Shown here: positions 24,186 through 33,695 of the stretch, piece by piece
Layout: each line of letters begins with the position of its first letter
How positions within the stretch are numbered: position 1 is the first letter of the stretch
Notes under the pieces: generated by a model
Database searches by the model: none
Told to the model about the DNA's origin: nothing
Seen by the model: only the letters and a program-made list of their open reading frames with translations
Source of the DNA: CAINOH01 sp041663565
GTDB lineage: Archaea; Micrarchaeota; Micrarchaeia; Norongarragalinales; CAINOH01
Length of the DNA stretch: 64,000 bases
Direction of reading: 5' to 3'
Assembly (NCBI GenBank): GCA_041663565.1
Contig: JBAYMJ010000003.1
Coordinates: 1 to 64,000 of the forward strand
Position numbers and translations under genes: made by a program

Positions 24186-25066
24186 ACCGCGGGCCTCGAT
24201 GAATTTATGTAGCCTATCAGGCCAATCTGGCCCAGGAACGCGCCGAAGAGGATGACAAGGTACGCCTCCTCGGAAAGGCCTATGCCTGAGAACGTCGAAA
24301 GCAATATGAGGAAGGTCATGCCGATGGACGGCAGCGCGGCAGCCACGAGCATGTACATGAGCACCAAAAAGTTGAGGCTTGCCGAGAAGTCCTTGACCAC
24401 CTGGCGGCGGTCCACCATCAGGTTGTCCACAATCTTGCGGAGCGTGTCGTTGAGGGGTGCGCCCGAGTCGAGCGCAGTGAGCAGCTGCCACACTATCTTC
24501 TTGAGGTACTCGCTGCGGCTGCGGAGCGCCATGCGCTCGAGCGCCTTCTTTTCGGGCATGCCGTTGTTTATGTCGCGAACGGTTATCGCGAACGCGCGCG
24601 AGGCGTAGCCGTAGCTGCCCTGCGCCACGTTGAGCATCGCGTTGTACAGCGTGACCCCCGACTCTATCTGCAGCGAAAGCTCGCGAAGGGCGAACACCAG
24701 CTCGTTGTCCGTCATCTGCGCGATTTTCCGCAGCATTATTGTCGGGTAGTAGAGGTAGAACGCGAGCGCGCAGGCGAATGCGAGGGCCACCATGCCAAGC
24801 AGGAAGAACGCGCTCAGCTGCGCGCCTATCAGGGTGATGAAGAAGAACAGGAAGCCGAGGAAGAACGCGATTATGCCTGCTGAAAACGTGGCGGCGCCGA
24901 TGTAGTCCTCCGGGTCGAAGTTCTCGAAAAGCTGCACCAGGTCGTTGCGCACGCCGGGCAGCAGCATCAGCACGTTGGCGGCTATGTTGTGCATCTTGTG
25001 CGAGAAGCCGCGCTTGGGCTGGATTAGCAAGAAGGGTATGCGCGCCTGCTTGACCTGCGGTTGCAT
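24182..25066 (-). CDS. Type IV pilus/Tad assembly membrane protein (TadC/FlaJ-like), first copy
   Basis: 294-residue T2SF-family platform protein. Two transmembrane pairs bracket a cytoplasmic four-helix domain: ATFSAGIIAFFLGFLFFFIT and LSAFFLLGMVALAFACALAF, then LVFALRELSLQIESGVTLYN, DINNGMPEKKALERMALRSR and LLTALDSGAPLNDTLRKIVD, then FLVLMYMLVAAALPSIGMTF and LVILFGAFLGQIGLIGYIN. It overlaps the second TadC gene by ATGA, so the pair is translationally coupled and probably forms a heteromeric platform. The upstream ATPase gene ends only 6 bp before this start. Confidence 0.88.
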   Translation of the reverse strand: MQPQVKQARIPFLLIQPKRGFSHKMHNIAANVLMLLPGVRNDLVQLFENFDPEDYIGAATFSAGIIAFFLGFLFFFITLIGAQLSAFFLLGMVALAFACALAFYLYYPTIMLRKIAQMTDNELVFALRELSLQIESGVTLYNAMLNVAQGSYGYASRAFAITVRDINNGMPEKKALERMALRSRSEYLKKIVWQLLTALDSGAPLNDTLRKIVDNLMVDRRQVVKDFSASLNFLVLMYMLVAAALPSIGMTFLILLSTFSGIGLSEEAYLVILFGAFLGQIGLIGYINSSRPAV

Positions 25067-25072
25067 CGAGCC

Positions 25073-26824
25073 TCAGACCTTCTCCGGCGAGATGTTCTTC
25101 TCGACCGCGTCAATCACCGACGCCTCGTCGGCATAGTAGGCCTTCATCACGCCGCCCACCTGGTCCGCGTTGTTCCATTTCCATTCGTTCATCCAGTCCA
25201 GTATCGCCGCCTTGTTCTGCTGATCCTCGATGATCTCGCGCTCGATGAGGCCCGTGTGCAGGTTCATGTAGTCGTAGTAGCGCGAGGGCGCCTTGACGAA
25301 CTCGTACGAGTCCGAGCGCGGCCTCCACAGGTAAACGTGGTTGAGGTCGGGCATCCCGTCCGTCGGGATGACTTCGGAAATCTCGAGCGTCCGGCGCAGG
25401 TTCTTGCGCCTGTCGCGGTACTGCATCACGACAAGGTTTATGGCCTCGAGCTCGTTCTCGGGAATCTCGATGGGCGGGTGCGTAAGGCGGTTGACGAGCT
25501 GCACGCCGGTATCGGCGTGTACCGTCGAGAGCACGGAGTGGCCCGTGTGCATGGCCTCGAAGAGCACCTCGGCTTCCGCTTTCCTGCGGATTTCGCCGAG
25601 TATGATTCGGTCGGGGCGCATGCGCAGGGCGTTTATCATCAGGTCGAGCGTGGTTACCTCGCCCTTTCCTTCCTGGTTTGCCGAGCGGGAGATGAGCGGA
25701 ATCCAGTTCCACTCGTACTTCGCAGGCATCAGCTCGCGCGTATCCTCGATGGTGACCACGCGGTGGTGCGGCTGGATGAGCGAGAACAGCGCGTTGAGCA
25801 TGCTGGTCTTCCCGCTTGCCGTCCCGCCGCCAATCAGGACGTTGAACTCGTAGTGCACCGACTGCCATATGAGCGCGGCCATCTCCGGCGAGAGCGTCTT
25901 GTTGGCGCCGTAGGACAGGTTGACTATGGTCCACGGGTCGCGCGAGAACTTGCGGATGGTCAGGGTGTTTCCTGCGGATGACACCGGCATGAGCGTGGCG
26001 TTCACGCGGTCGCCGGTGTCAAGCTGCGCGTCAAGAAGCGGCGAGAGTATGCTGACCTGTTTTCCTGCGCGCCTGCTGATGAGCGAGGCCATGTTGGAGA
26101 CGTCCTCGTCCGTGCCGATGAAGAGGTTGGTGTGCATCCAGCCGTACTTGCGGTGGTAAACGCCGATGGGCTCGTCGCCCTTGTTGATTATGATTTCCTC
26201 GGTATTGGCGTCCTGCATGAGCACGTCGATGTCGCCGAGGCCGTACATGGAGCGCGTGATTATTCCCGCAAGGACGGGCAGGTCCTTGTCTGCAGGCGCA
26301 AGCTCCGCCTTTATCTTTGCGCTCACCATCGCGTACTTCTCGGCCGGGGTCTGACCCTTCTTGGAGCCGAACGCGCCTGAAGAATCCGCCGGCGCCTCCT
26401 TCGCTATCTCGTCCTGTAAATAGGAAAAGTAAATCCTGCTGTAGGGGCTGACCGAAGGCACGTCGACATGGTAGACCGGCCTGCGGGAGAAGTTGTCGAA
26501 GAAGATTTTTACGGTGGTGACGACGTCGCCTTCCTCGGACTTTATCGGGTAGGAGTCTATCATCTCCGACGCGGGCTTTGGCACCGCGCGCTCGGACAGC
26601 TCGGTCTTGAGGTTGACTATTGGGTCTTCCGCTATGTTGAGCGGGTAGTATAGGTCAACGACCGAGTGGGCCTCCAGGAGCTTGACTATGCGGTCAACGG
26701 CATCCGGCGACCAGTCGAGGCGCTTCGCAGCCTCGCCTACGGTAAGGTCGCCTAGCTTAATCAGGTCAATCAGGTCGTCTATCTTGGTCCGAATCATGGG
26801 TATGAGCCCCGCAAGCCACTTCAT
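25073..26824 (-). CDS. Secretion/pilus assembly ATPase (TadA/VirB11/FlaI family)
   Basis: Hexameric AAA-type motor powering pilus assembly or protein export, 583 residues. An N-terminal winged-helix-like segment (TVGEAAKRLDWSPDAVDRIV) is followed by the N-domain (DIDVLMQDANTEEIIINKG, HRKYGWMHTNLFIGTDEDVS). The Walker A is IGGGTASGKTSMLNALF near residue 330, the Asp box region TIEDTRELMPAKYEWNW, the Walker B region RPDRIILGEIRRKAEAEVLF, and the His box HTGHSVLSTVHADTG. It is the first gene of a three-gene minus-strand operon (ATPase, TadC1, TadC2). No pilin gene is in the operon, but class III signal peptide genes flank it at 16.4-17.8 and 28.6 kb. Confidence 0.93.
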   Translation of the reverse strand: MKWLAGLIPMIRTKIDDLIDLIKLGDLTVGEAAKRLDWSPDAVDRIVKLLEAHSVVDLYYPLNIAEDPIVNLKTELSERAVPKPASEMIDSYPIKSEEGDVVTTVKIFFDNFSRRPVYHVDVPSVSPYSRIYFSYLQDEIAKEAPADSSGAFGSKKGQTPAEKYAMVSAKIKAELAPADKDLPVLAGIITRSMYGLGDIDVLMQDANTEEIIINKGDEPIGVYHRKYGWMHTNLFIGTDEDVSNMASLISRRAGKQVSILSPLLDAQLDTGDRVNATLMPVSSAGNTLTIRKFSRDPWTIVNLSYGANKTLSPEMAALIWQSVHYEFNVLIGGGTASGKTSMLNALFSLIQPHHRVVTIEDTRELMPAKYEWNWIPLISRSANQEGKGEVTTLDLMINALRMRPDRIILGEIRRKAEAEVLFEAMHTGHSVLSTVHADTGVQLVNRLTHPPIEIPENELEAINLVVMQYRDRRKNLRRTLEISEVIPTDGMPDLNHVYLWRPRSDSYEFVKAPSRYYDYMNLHTGLIEREIIEDQQNKAAILDWMNEWKWNNADQVGGVMKAYYADEASVIDAVEKNISPEKV

Positions 26825-26940
26825 TACATTTCCGGGCTATTTCATTGTTTAGGTTTGCAGGGCGCCTTTGACGGCAATATGCCGTTTTCGGCAATCCCGC
26901 CAAAAAGCCCGTTTCAGGCTCCTGCCGGGTCCTGCGGCCC

Positions 26941-28470
26941 TCAAATCATGTCAAGGATTACTTTCTCAATCTCGATGACCGGGTACTGGTCGATGCGCGA
27001 GCACACGTAGGAAAGCGCGTGGGGCGAGGACGAGTACGCCTCGAAGAGCACGTCGCCTTTCCGGATGCGCTGCTCCTTGCGCGCCTTGAGGATTATGCCT
27101 GCCTGCTTGTCCGACGGCGCGCCGAGCGCGCGGCAAAGCCGGAAGATTGCCTTGTTGTCTATGTGGCCCACCTTGCCGTCGGCCTTGGACTTGATGCGGG
27201 TCATTTCAGCTGAAATCTTGATTTGCGAGGCCCTGACGTCCGGGTTGCCTCCCTGCGCCCCGATTATCTCACGGAACTTCTCCTCCGCCTTGCCGGACTC
27301 CAACTGCTTTCTTGCAAGGGCGTATGCCTTGTCCTTGTCCATCTTCTTGGCCATCTGCAGGATGACCGAGCTCATTATCATCGCCTTCTCTGCAAGCTGC
27401 TGGTTGGACTTCCCTCCGTCGGCAAGGGTCTCAAGGACCGCCCTTGCCTCCAGGCTCGGGCCTATCGAGTTCATCGCGGGCTCGGAGCCGTCGGTGATTA
27501 TGCAGTTCAGGCTCATCCCCAGGCGCGAGGAGAGCATCTTGAAGCTGTTGGCAAGCGAGTTGGCCTCCTTTAAGTCGTCAATCTTGCTCCCGCGGCCGAC
27601 CGGTATGTCCAAGAGCACGTGCTTTGCGCCCTCGGCCTTCTTCTTTGCAAGTATGCTGGAAAGGAGCAGGCCCGACGGGTCGAGCCGCAGGGGGTGGCGC
27701 ACCTGGATGAGTTTGTCGTCAGCTATTGCGATGTTCACCCCGCCGCCCCAGACCAAGGCGCCGCCGGTCTTCTTCGCAACTTTCTCCACCTGCTCGCGCG
27801 ACAGGTCAACCGGCGCCAGCACTTCCATCGCGTCGGCAGTGCCGCTGGCAGAGCTTATTGCGCGCGAGGCGGTCTTTGGTATCGTGATTCCGCAGGACGC
27901 GATTATGGGCACTATGAGCATGGAGACGCGGTCCCCCGCAACTCCGCCGATGCTGTGCTCGCTTGCCACTATCGAGCCTTTCGGGAAGTGCATCGCCTCG
28001 CCCGAACGCACCATGGCCTTGGTAAGGCCGACAATCTCGTCGGGCGCAAGCCCGCGGATGTAGATTGCGGTGACGAATGCCGACAGCTCGGCCACCGAGA
28101 AATTCTCGACCATCAGGTCGTCTATTATCTGGCCGATCTCGGCCTCGGTAAGGCTGAGGCCGTCAAGCTTCTTGCGGATGAAATCCAGGCTCTGCGGCCG
28201 CTGTGCCTTCTCCACGCATATCTGCTTCCCCTCGCAGTCGCCGAGCTTGGAGGACACGTCGGCAAACAGGCTTATCTCGTCGGTCCGCACGTACTTGTCG
28301 GAGTAGTCCGCAAGCGCGAGCACCTTCCTCCTGCCGTACGAGATGAGGATGCGGTCGCCCTTCTCTATGTTGAGCTTGTGCGCGGTCTCGTCGTTGAGCA
28401 CGGCCACGTTGATTCCTGCCTCGACGTCGAAGCACCTGGCCTTGTAAGTGTTGACACAAATATTAGGCAT
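26941..28470 (-). CDS. deoA: AMP phosphorylase
   Basis: 509-residue member of the thymidine/AMP phosphorylase family that cleaves NMPs with phosphate to ribose-1,5-bisphosphate and base, feeding the archaeal AMP/RuBisCO nucleotide degradation route. The archaeal N-terminal extension of about 85 residues (VLNDETAHKLNIEKGDRILI) is present, which separates AMP phosphorylase from bacterial thymidine phosphorylase. The active-site region reads ASEHSIGGVAGDRVSMLIVP, then TIPKTASRAISSASGTADAM, GGALVWGGGVNIAIADDKLI and DIPVGRGSKIDDLKEA. No RuBisCO or R15P isomerase gene lies in this window. The ATG at 28470 is standard. It is placed between the pilus motor and the fibre genes. Confidence 0.93.
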   Translation of the reverse strand: MPNICVNTYKARCFDVEAGINVAVLNDETAHKLNIEKGDRILISYGRRKVLALADYSDKYVRTDEISLFADVSSKLGDCEGKQICVEKAQRPQSLDFIRKKLDGLSLTEAEIGQIIDDLMVENFSVAELSAFVTAIYIRGLAPDEIVGLTKAMVRSGEAMHFPKGSIVASEHSIGGVAGDRVSMLIVPIIASCGITIPKTASRAISSASGTADAMEVLAPVDLSREQVEKVAKKTGGALVWGGGVNIAIADDKLIQVRHPLRLDPSGLLLSSILAKKKAEGAKHVLLDIPVGRGSKIDDLKEANSLANSFKMLSSRLGMSLNCIITDGSEPAMNSIGPSLEARAVLETLADGGKSNQQLAEKAMIMSSVILQMAKKMDKDKAYALARKQLESGKAEEKFREIIGAQGGNPDVRASQIKISAEMTRIKSKADGKVGHIDNKAIFRLCRALGAPSDKQAGIILKARKEQRIRKGDVLFEAYSSSPHALSYVCSRIDQYPVIEIEKVILDMI

Positions 28471-28639
28471 GTTTTCTGACCCCGTTTTGCAAGCAGATTA
28501 ATGCGGGGTGGATTAAAACGGTAATGTCGAATGGCTCCCCTGCGACCCGCCGGCTGCTTACTGCCGACCCGCCACAAAAACCTCCCGCGCGCTGGGAACG
28601 GTTAAAATGCACTGCCTTCCTCGTAAGTTGGGGGAAACG

Positions 28640-29773
28640 ATGCGCGGCCAAGCCTCAACTGAATACCTGGTAGTCCTCGGTGCGGTCCTTGCGGTCGGGC
28701 TGGTCGCAGTAGGCACCATGGCCGCGCTCCCGTCGTTCGGCCAGATGGCAAGGCAGCAGCAGCTTGACCAGTACTGGATGGCCGCGACGCCCTTCTCTAT
28801 AACGGCCATCAAGCTCAGCGACGGCAACTTCTCGCTTTCCGTCGCAAACAACGCAAAGAAGCCCGAGGTGCTTACAGGCATCGAGCTTGGCACGGGCACG
28901 CAGGTAATCCAGTTCTGGGCGTCCAACGGCTCGCAAAGCTTCCGGCCGGGCCAGGAAACGGTGGTCGCGAACGAGTCGTTCAACTTTTCAGGAAACCCCT
29001 GCTTCGGCAAGCCCGTCGGCACGTATTACGAGTTTGACAACATCACACTAGTCTACACCGAAGGGAGCATCCCCGGCATGCGCCAGGCGGGCATGGGCAT
29101 CGCGGGCGCCTGCTCGGGAGTGGACCTGACCTCGCCGGCGGTCAACGCACAGCCGGGATACGCCTTCCTTTCAGGCTACGTGCACGACGCTTCGGGCGCC
29201 GGGCTTGCAAGCGCGCGCATCAACGTCACGAACGCGACGAACGCCCTCTCGGCGGTGACCGACGCTTCGGGCTACTACTGGCTCAACGTCCCGCTTTCCG
29301 GGTCCTCGCAATTTTCGGTCAACGCAAGCTCCGGCGCGATGTACAACTACACCGCGACAACGGTGCTCCTCATAACAGAGACGCCCGCCACGCTCAACTT
29401 CGTGATAGGCAGCCAGCCGGGAATAGAGTACATTACGTTCATCCGGGACGCCTCCGGAAGCAATGTCGCTGCATTCACGACTTCGGGCAACCTTGTGCTG
29501 AAGGGCGGGTGCTACTCTGGAGCGAGCTGCTCAACCCCGCCGGACGGCTCGCTCATAATACGCGACTCCTCCGGGACGGCCCACGCGTACATCAACAGCT
29601 CGGGCAGCCTCTGCGTCGAGGACGCGAACTGCAACTACTACGATTCCAATTGCAACGACGCGCCCGACGGCTCGCTGATACTGCGAAGCCCTTCTGGCGC
29701 GAACGCGACGTACATAAGCCCGACGGGCACGCTGTGCACGATTGGCGAGATTTGGCAGTACGGCACGCCATAG
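28640..29773 (+). CDS. Class III signal peptide surface protein with CarboxypepD-like domain and Cys/Gly-Ser repeats
   Basis: 377-residue pilin-like surface protein. ATG 28640 gives MRGQASTEYLVVLGAVLAVG, nearly the same processing site as the proteins at 2705 and 17832; ATG 28607 is possible but adds 11 residues. The N-terminal third resembles an archaeal pilin (helix, then strands). Residues about 170-240 look like a carboxypeptidase-regulatory-like beta sandwich (GYVHDASGAGLASARINVTN, VTDASGYYWLNVPL). The C-terminal part has repeats of the form DGSLIIRDSSGTAHAYIN-SSGSLC and DGSLILRSPSGANATYI with spaced cysteines. It ends 39 bp before the first fibre gene and may share its transcript, so it may be a pilin base or carrier for the fibres. 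Confidence 0.75.
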   Translation: MRGQASTEYLVVLGAVLAVGLVAVGTMAALPSFGQMARQQQLDQYWMAATPFSITAIKLSDGNFSLSVANNAKKPEVLTGIELGTGTQVIQFWASNGSQSFRPGQETVVANESFNFSGNPCFGKPVGTYYEFDNITLVYTEGSIPGMRQAGMGIAGACSGVDLTSPAVNAQPGYAFLSGYVHDASGAGLASARINVTNATNALSAVTDASGYYWLNVPLSGSSQFSVNASSGAMYNYTATTVLLITETPATLNFVIGSQPGIEYITFIRDASGSNVAAFTTSGNLVLKGGCYSGASCSTPPDGSLIIRDSSGTAHAYINSSGSLCVEDANCNYYDSNCNDAPDGSLILRSPSGANATYISPTGTLCTIGEIWQYGTP

Positions 29774-29812
29774 TCGTGCTTCGGAAAATTATCTTGATTC
29801 GAGTTGAGAAAA

Positions 29813-31507
29813 ATGAAAAAAGAAAACGCGTTCGCAAACAAAACCCGCCTTGCAATGGCCCTGCTGTTTGCAGTCTTCCTCTCAGGCATTGCGACCGCAG
29901 GCAGCGTGATAATCCAGAACGGCCAGGTCAACGCGAGCTCGAGCTTCAACGCAAGCAACGTCCTCTTCGTCAACCCCGTGACGGGATACGTGGGCATCGG
30001 CACTGCAACATCGACGAGGCCGCTTCAAATCTCCACAATCCAAGACGCGAACATCCGCCTGCAAGACACGTCGGGTTCCGCGCCAGCAGCATATGTGGAA
30101 TTCTACAACGACACCACCAGATGGGGGTACGTCGGCCTGGGAGGGCACGACGACAAGATGGTCATCGGCACGAACATAGAAAAGAGTCTTTCTTTCTACA
30201 CGAACAACTCGCCAAAGATGGTCCTGACCGCAGACGGAAAAGTGGGAATCGGCACAACAGACCCGCAGGCAAAGCTTGACGTGAACGGGACGCTGAACGC
30301 GTATGCGTTCACGGTCAACGGTTCCGCGCTGGCCGCGGGTTCGAACCAGTGGAACACGTCAGGCGCGAACATCTACAACACAACTGCAAACGTCGGCATA
30401 GGCACGTCAAGTCCAATGGCCGCATTACACGTCAATGGTTCAGCGTCCAGTTTTGAAACCAGGCTGCAGACTACTGCAAACAACGTCCTGTTAAACTTCA
30501 GGGACCGCTTGGGAAATTATCAGGTGGGCGTCAGTAGTGGGTTCTCGACGCCCTCTTGGTACGTTTACGACGCCACTGCAGGCACAACGCGTTTACTCAT
30601 CGACGGCAACGGCAACGTGGGCATCGGGACGACGTCCCCTGCCAAGAAACTGGACGTGGCCGGAGACATCCAGGCTTCCGGCGATGTCTGCGCCAACGGC
30701 ACCTGCCTCAGCTATTTCTCCTGCCCCAGTGGCGGCACCCTAAAATGCACCGAAACCGTGGACGCCGGGTCGATTGTCTTTAAGGTTACGGGCGTCGGGT
30801 CGACGACTTGGTCCCCGCCCGACGGGGTCACCTCGGTAAGGTACCTCATCGTCGGCGGCGGGGGAGGCGGTGCGACATACGAAGGCGGGGGAGGCGGAGG
30901 TGGCGGAGTGCTGACCGGGACGGTCAGCGTAACTGCAGGAACCGTTTATACCATCACTGTCGGCAGGGGCGGCCTGCCAGCACAAAACGGACAGAACACG
31001 TATTTTTCCCCAGTAGGCACTGCATTAGGCGGAGGCGGCGGGGTAACGTTTAGCTCCAATGGCTTGAGCGGGGGTTGCGGGGGTGGTGGCGGCTCGTCCT
31101 TCTACGGGTATTCCGGCGGTACCGGCACCTCCGGGCAAGGCTATAATGGCGGCGCTGGCACGAGCGAAGGCATAGATGGCGGTTACGGCGGAGGAGGCGG
31201 AGGCGCTGGCGGTGCAGGATCCAGTTCAAGTGGCGGGATTGGCCTTGCGTCAACAATTACGGGCACGAAAGTGTATTACGCCGGCGGTGGCGGAGGCGGC
31301 GGCAATTGGAACCTTGCTACCGGGTCGTCAAATGGGCTCGGAGGCGGAGGCCACGGCGGCGGATTGAATAACGATGCAAAGAACGGTACCAACGGGCTTG
31401 GCGGTGGAGGCGGAGGCGCGGGTTTTGTCGCTGTGGGGTCGGGTGGTGCGTGGCCAGCGGCATTTGGCGGTTCGGGCCTCGTCATCCTGCGCTATAACGT
31501 ACCTTAA
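29813..31507 (+). CDS. Fibre/adhesin paralogue A: VGIG modules and Gly-rich C-terminus
   Basis: 564-residue secreted protein. The ATG at 29813 begins a Sec signal peptide (KKENAFANKTRLAMALLFAV) with cleavage near IATA-GSVIIQNGQ. The N-terminal module of about 130 residues (NASNVLFVNPVTGYVGIGTA, EFYNDTTRWGYVGLGGHDDK) is shared with paralogues B and C. Then come fibre modules VGIGTTDPQAKLDVNG, VGIGTSSPMAALHVNG and VGIGTTSPAKKLDVAG, as in phage tail-fibre and adhesin stalks. From residue about 345 there is a glycine-rich domain (YLIVGGGGGGATYEGGGGG) ending GLVILRYNVP, the closing strand of that domain family. It lacks the S74 chaperone. It is first of three tandem paralogues; export by Sec and surface attachment are inferred. 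Confidence 0.78.
   Translation: MKKENAFANKTRLAMALLFAVFLSGIATAGSVIIQNGQVNASSSFNASNVLFVNPVTGYVGIGTATSTRPLQISTIQDANIRLQDTSGSAPAAYVEFYNDTTRWGYVGLGGHDDKMVIGTNIEKSLSFYTNNSPKMVLTADGKVGIGTTDPQAKLDVNGTLNAYAFTVNGSALAAGSNQWNTSGANIYNTTANVGIGTSSPMAALHVNGSASSFETRLQTTANNVLLNFRDRLGNYQVGVSSGFSTPSWYVYDATAGTTRLLIDGNGNVGIGTTSPAKKLDVAGDIQASGDVCANGTCLSYFSCPSGGTLKCTETVDAGSIVFKVTGVGSTTWSPPDGVTSVRYLIVGGGGGGATYEGGGGGGGGVLTGTVSVTAGTVYTITVGRGGLPAQNGQNTYFSPVGTALGGGGGVTFSSNGLSGGCGGGGGSSFYGYSGGTGTSGQGYNGGAGTSEGIDGGYGGGGGGAGGAGSSSSGGIGLASTITGTKVYYAGGGGGGGNWNLATGSSNGLGGGGHGGGLNNDAKNGTNGLGGGGGGAGFVAVGSGGAWPAAFGGSGLVILRYNVP
30074..30186 (+). repeat. 113-bp perfect repeat, copy in paralogue A
   Basis: Identical over 113 bases to 31789-31901 in paralogue B, while flanking homologous sequence differs at many silent sites. 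This is the mark of recent gene conversion or recombination between the two genes. Confidence 0.9.
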
Positions 31508-31521
31508 CAAATTACGAGTGG

Positions 31522-33672
31522 ATGAAAATGGGAAAAGAAACCGGCATTGAAAAAAGCGCTCTTGCAAAAATACTTGCAATTACCGCGCTCCTGCTGACTG
31601 GCCCCGCTGCCGCAGGCAGCGTGATAATCCAAAATGGGCAAATCAACGCGAGCAATAGTTTCAATGCAAGCAACGTCCTCTTCGTCAACCCCGTGACGGG
31701 ATACGTCGGCATCGGCACTGCAACATCGACAAGGCCGCTGCAGATTGCCGCAGCACAGGATGCCGTGATTCGGTTGCAGGACACTTCAGGTTCCGCGCCA
31801 GCAGCATATGTGGAATTCTACAACGACACCACCAGATGGGGGTACGTCGGCCTGGGAGGGCACGACGACAAGATGGTCATCGGCACGAACATAGAAAAGA
31901 GCCTCTCTTTCTACACTAACGATTCCCCGAAGATGACGCTGACTGCGGCGGGAAACGTGGGCATCGGCACAACAAGCCCATCTATGCGGCTTGAACTCGT
32001 TGGCAGTCTAGCCAATACCGATTCGGAAAACATACTAGGACTTACCCGGCAATATTATGAAGGTGTATCGCATCCAAATGCGGCTGCTTTTGCCCTTAGT
32101 CACCCCAGCGATAACACTCCAAATAGCAGACTCGACATCAAACTATCAAACCAACTATATACTCCCAACCCGAACATCACGGTCATGTCCCTCCGGGCGG
32201 ATGGCAACGTCGGAATCGGCACGATGAGCCCTTCGGCGAAATTGGATGTCGTGGGCGGGCAGACCATCAGCGGCAGTTTGTCCGTTGGCAGGAGCACGTA
32301 TTACGCGGATGCTAAGATACATATCTTTGCAAGCGGTGGCGGCAGGATCATCCAGATGAATGCGAACGACAGTGACGTTTCAACGAGTGTCTATCAGTTG
32401 ATGGCTGCGAAGGATTCGGGCGGCATTAATCGTTGGTGGAATTTCGGGGTCAATTCCGACAACAGCTTTAGGATAAATCCAGGACCCGACAACATCGGTG
32501 GTTCGATGTTCGTCGTCAGTTCAAGCGGCAACGTCGGCATAGGCACGACTTCGCCCAGTACGCTGCTTCACGTGGCGAAAGCAAACGGAGATGCTTACAT
32601 CATCATGCAACGTACGGGCACAAGCGCTTCGTCCTACAGCGTCGGGACGCAGGCTACTGGGTTTGCCATCTATGATCAGACTGCGGCGACAACCCGGCTT
32701 GCTATTGGCAGTTCCGGCAACGTCGGCATCGGAACCACCAGTCCATCCAGCGTTCTGGAAATCTATAAGGCAAGCAGCGGAATAGGGCCGACTTTGACGT
32801 TGAACAACCCGACTGGCGCTGTCGGGTCAGCCGGGGTTGCGATAGACTTCGTGGGTTACAGCCCCGCGAGCCAGCCAATCACAAACAGGATTCAGACAAT
32901 AGATGACGGGACCTACGGATATCATATGGCCTTCTTGACTAAGGCGGATAGTTCCGGCGGAGCACTTTTTGAAGCTGTGAGGATACAGGGTGGAACAGGC
33001 AACGTCGGCATAGGCAATACTGCGCCTACAGGCAGGCTATCAGTAGAGGGAGCGGCAAGCGACGCTTCATTGACATCCAAGGCAACCTCGTTGGTGTCCA
33101 TTACGAATCCAACCAACGACTTGGAATTTGCGATTGGCCAGATGGCCGGGGCGCCATACGCAACTTGGCTGCAAAATAGGAATTATGAAGTAACTGGTCA
33201 ATATTATCCAATTGCATTGCAACCACTGGGTGGATCTGTCGGTATCGGTACCACCAGTCCCGGCTACACCCTGACCGTAGCCGGAACCGCTTGGGTGACT
33301 TCCGGTTCGTGGTCGGGCTCGGACGCTAGGTGGAAGAGGAACGTGACTGCGCTTTCGCCTTCGAGTTCGCTTGACAAGATTCTCGCGCTGCGGCCGGTCA
33401 ACTTCGAGTGGAAGACCGAGGAATATCCTAAGATGGGCTTCACCAACGGTACGCAAGTCGGTTTCATCGCACAGGACGTCGAAAAAATAATCCCCGAAGT
33501 CGTCACGACGGACAACAACGGCTACAAGGGGATGTCCTATGAGAGGCTGACGCCAGTAATCACCGGAGCGATGCAGGAACAGCAGAAGCAGATTGAAGTG
33601 CTTAAGGCGGAGAACGGCCTGCTCAAGGCCGAGCTCTGTGCAAAGGACAGGACGTACTCGTGGTGCGATTGA
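31522..33672 (+). CDS. Fibre/adhesin paralogue B with peptidase S74 intramolecular chaperone
   Basis: 716-residue secreted protein. Signal peptide (ILAITALLLTGPAAA) is followed by the shared module (NASNVLFVNPVTGYVGIGTA) and at least six stalk modules of the type NVGIGTTSPSMRLELVG, NVGIGTMSPSAKLDVVG, NVGIGTTSPSTLLHVAK. The C-terminus is a peptidase S74 chaperone of endosialidase: SGSDARWKRNVTALSPS with the Ser600/Lys605 autocleavage dyad, LRPVNFEWKT, QVGFIAQDVEKIIPEVVTT, YKGMSYERLTPVITGAMQEQ, then a coiled coil (QKQIEVLKAENGLLKAEL). In phage tailspikes and adhesins this domain trimerises the beta-helical stalk, then cuts itself off. ATG 31522 overlaps nothing; the gap to A is 14 bp. Confidence 0.85.
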   Translation: MKMGKETGIEKSALAKILAITALLLTGPAAAGSVIIQNGQINASNSFNASNVLFVNPVTGYVGIGTATSTRPLQIAAAQDAVIRLQDTSGSAPAAYVEFYNDTTRWGYVGLGGHDDKMVIGTNIEKSLSFYTNDSPKMTLTAAGNVGIGTTSPSMRLELVGSLANTDSENILGLTRQYYEGVSHPNAAAFALSHPSDNTPNSRLDIKLSNQLYTPNPNITVMSLRADGNVGIGTMSPSAKLDVVGGQTISGSLSVGRSTYYADAKIHIFASGGGRIIQMNANDSDVSTSVYQLMAAKDSGGINRWWNFGVNSDNSFRINPGPDNIGGSMFVVSSSGNVGIGTTSPSTLLHVAKANGDAYIIMQRTGTSASSYSVGTQATGFAIYDQTAATTRLAIGSSGNVGIGTTSPSSVLEIYKASSGIGPTLTLNNPTGAVGSAGVAIDFVGYSPASQPITNRIQTIDDGTYGYHMAFLTKADSSGGALFEAVRIQGGTGNVGIGNTAPTGRLSVEGAASDASLTSKATSLVSITNPTNDLEFAIGQMAGAPYATWLQNRNYEVTGQYYPIALQPLGGSVGIGTTSPGYTLTVAGTAWVTSGSWSGSDARWKRNVTALSPSSSLDKILALRPVNFEWKTEEYPKMGFTNGTQVGFIAQDVEKIIPEVVTTDNNGYKGMSYERLTPVITGAMQEQQKQIEVLKAENGLLKAELCAKDRTYSWCD
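31789..31901 (+). repeat. 113-bp perfect repeat, copy in paralogue B
   Basis: Perfect match to 30074-30186. In the same gene 31699-31763 is identical for 65 bases to 33849-33913 in paralogue C, so B is a mosaic sharing different patches with each neighbour. Confidence 0.9.
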
Positions 33673-33695
33673 ACCGGAAGGCGGTTGGTAAAAAA

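Noticed and set aside
24186..24491. N-terminal extension of the second TadC gene
   Set aside because: It lies inside the first TadC gene in another frame; the ATGA overlap at 24182-24185 gives the real start.
30830..31460. Tandem glycine-codon repeats as a microsatellite or mobile element
   Set aside because: The GGC/GGA runs are in frame within a recognised glycine-rich domain that ends in the family's closing strand, so they are coding.
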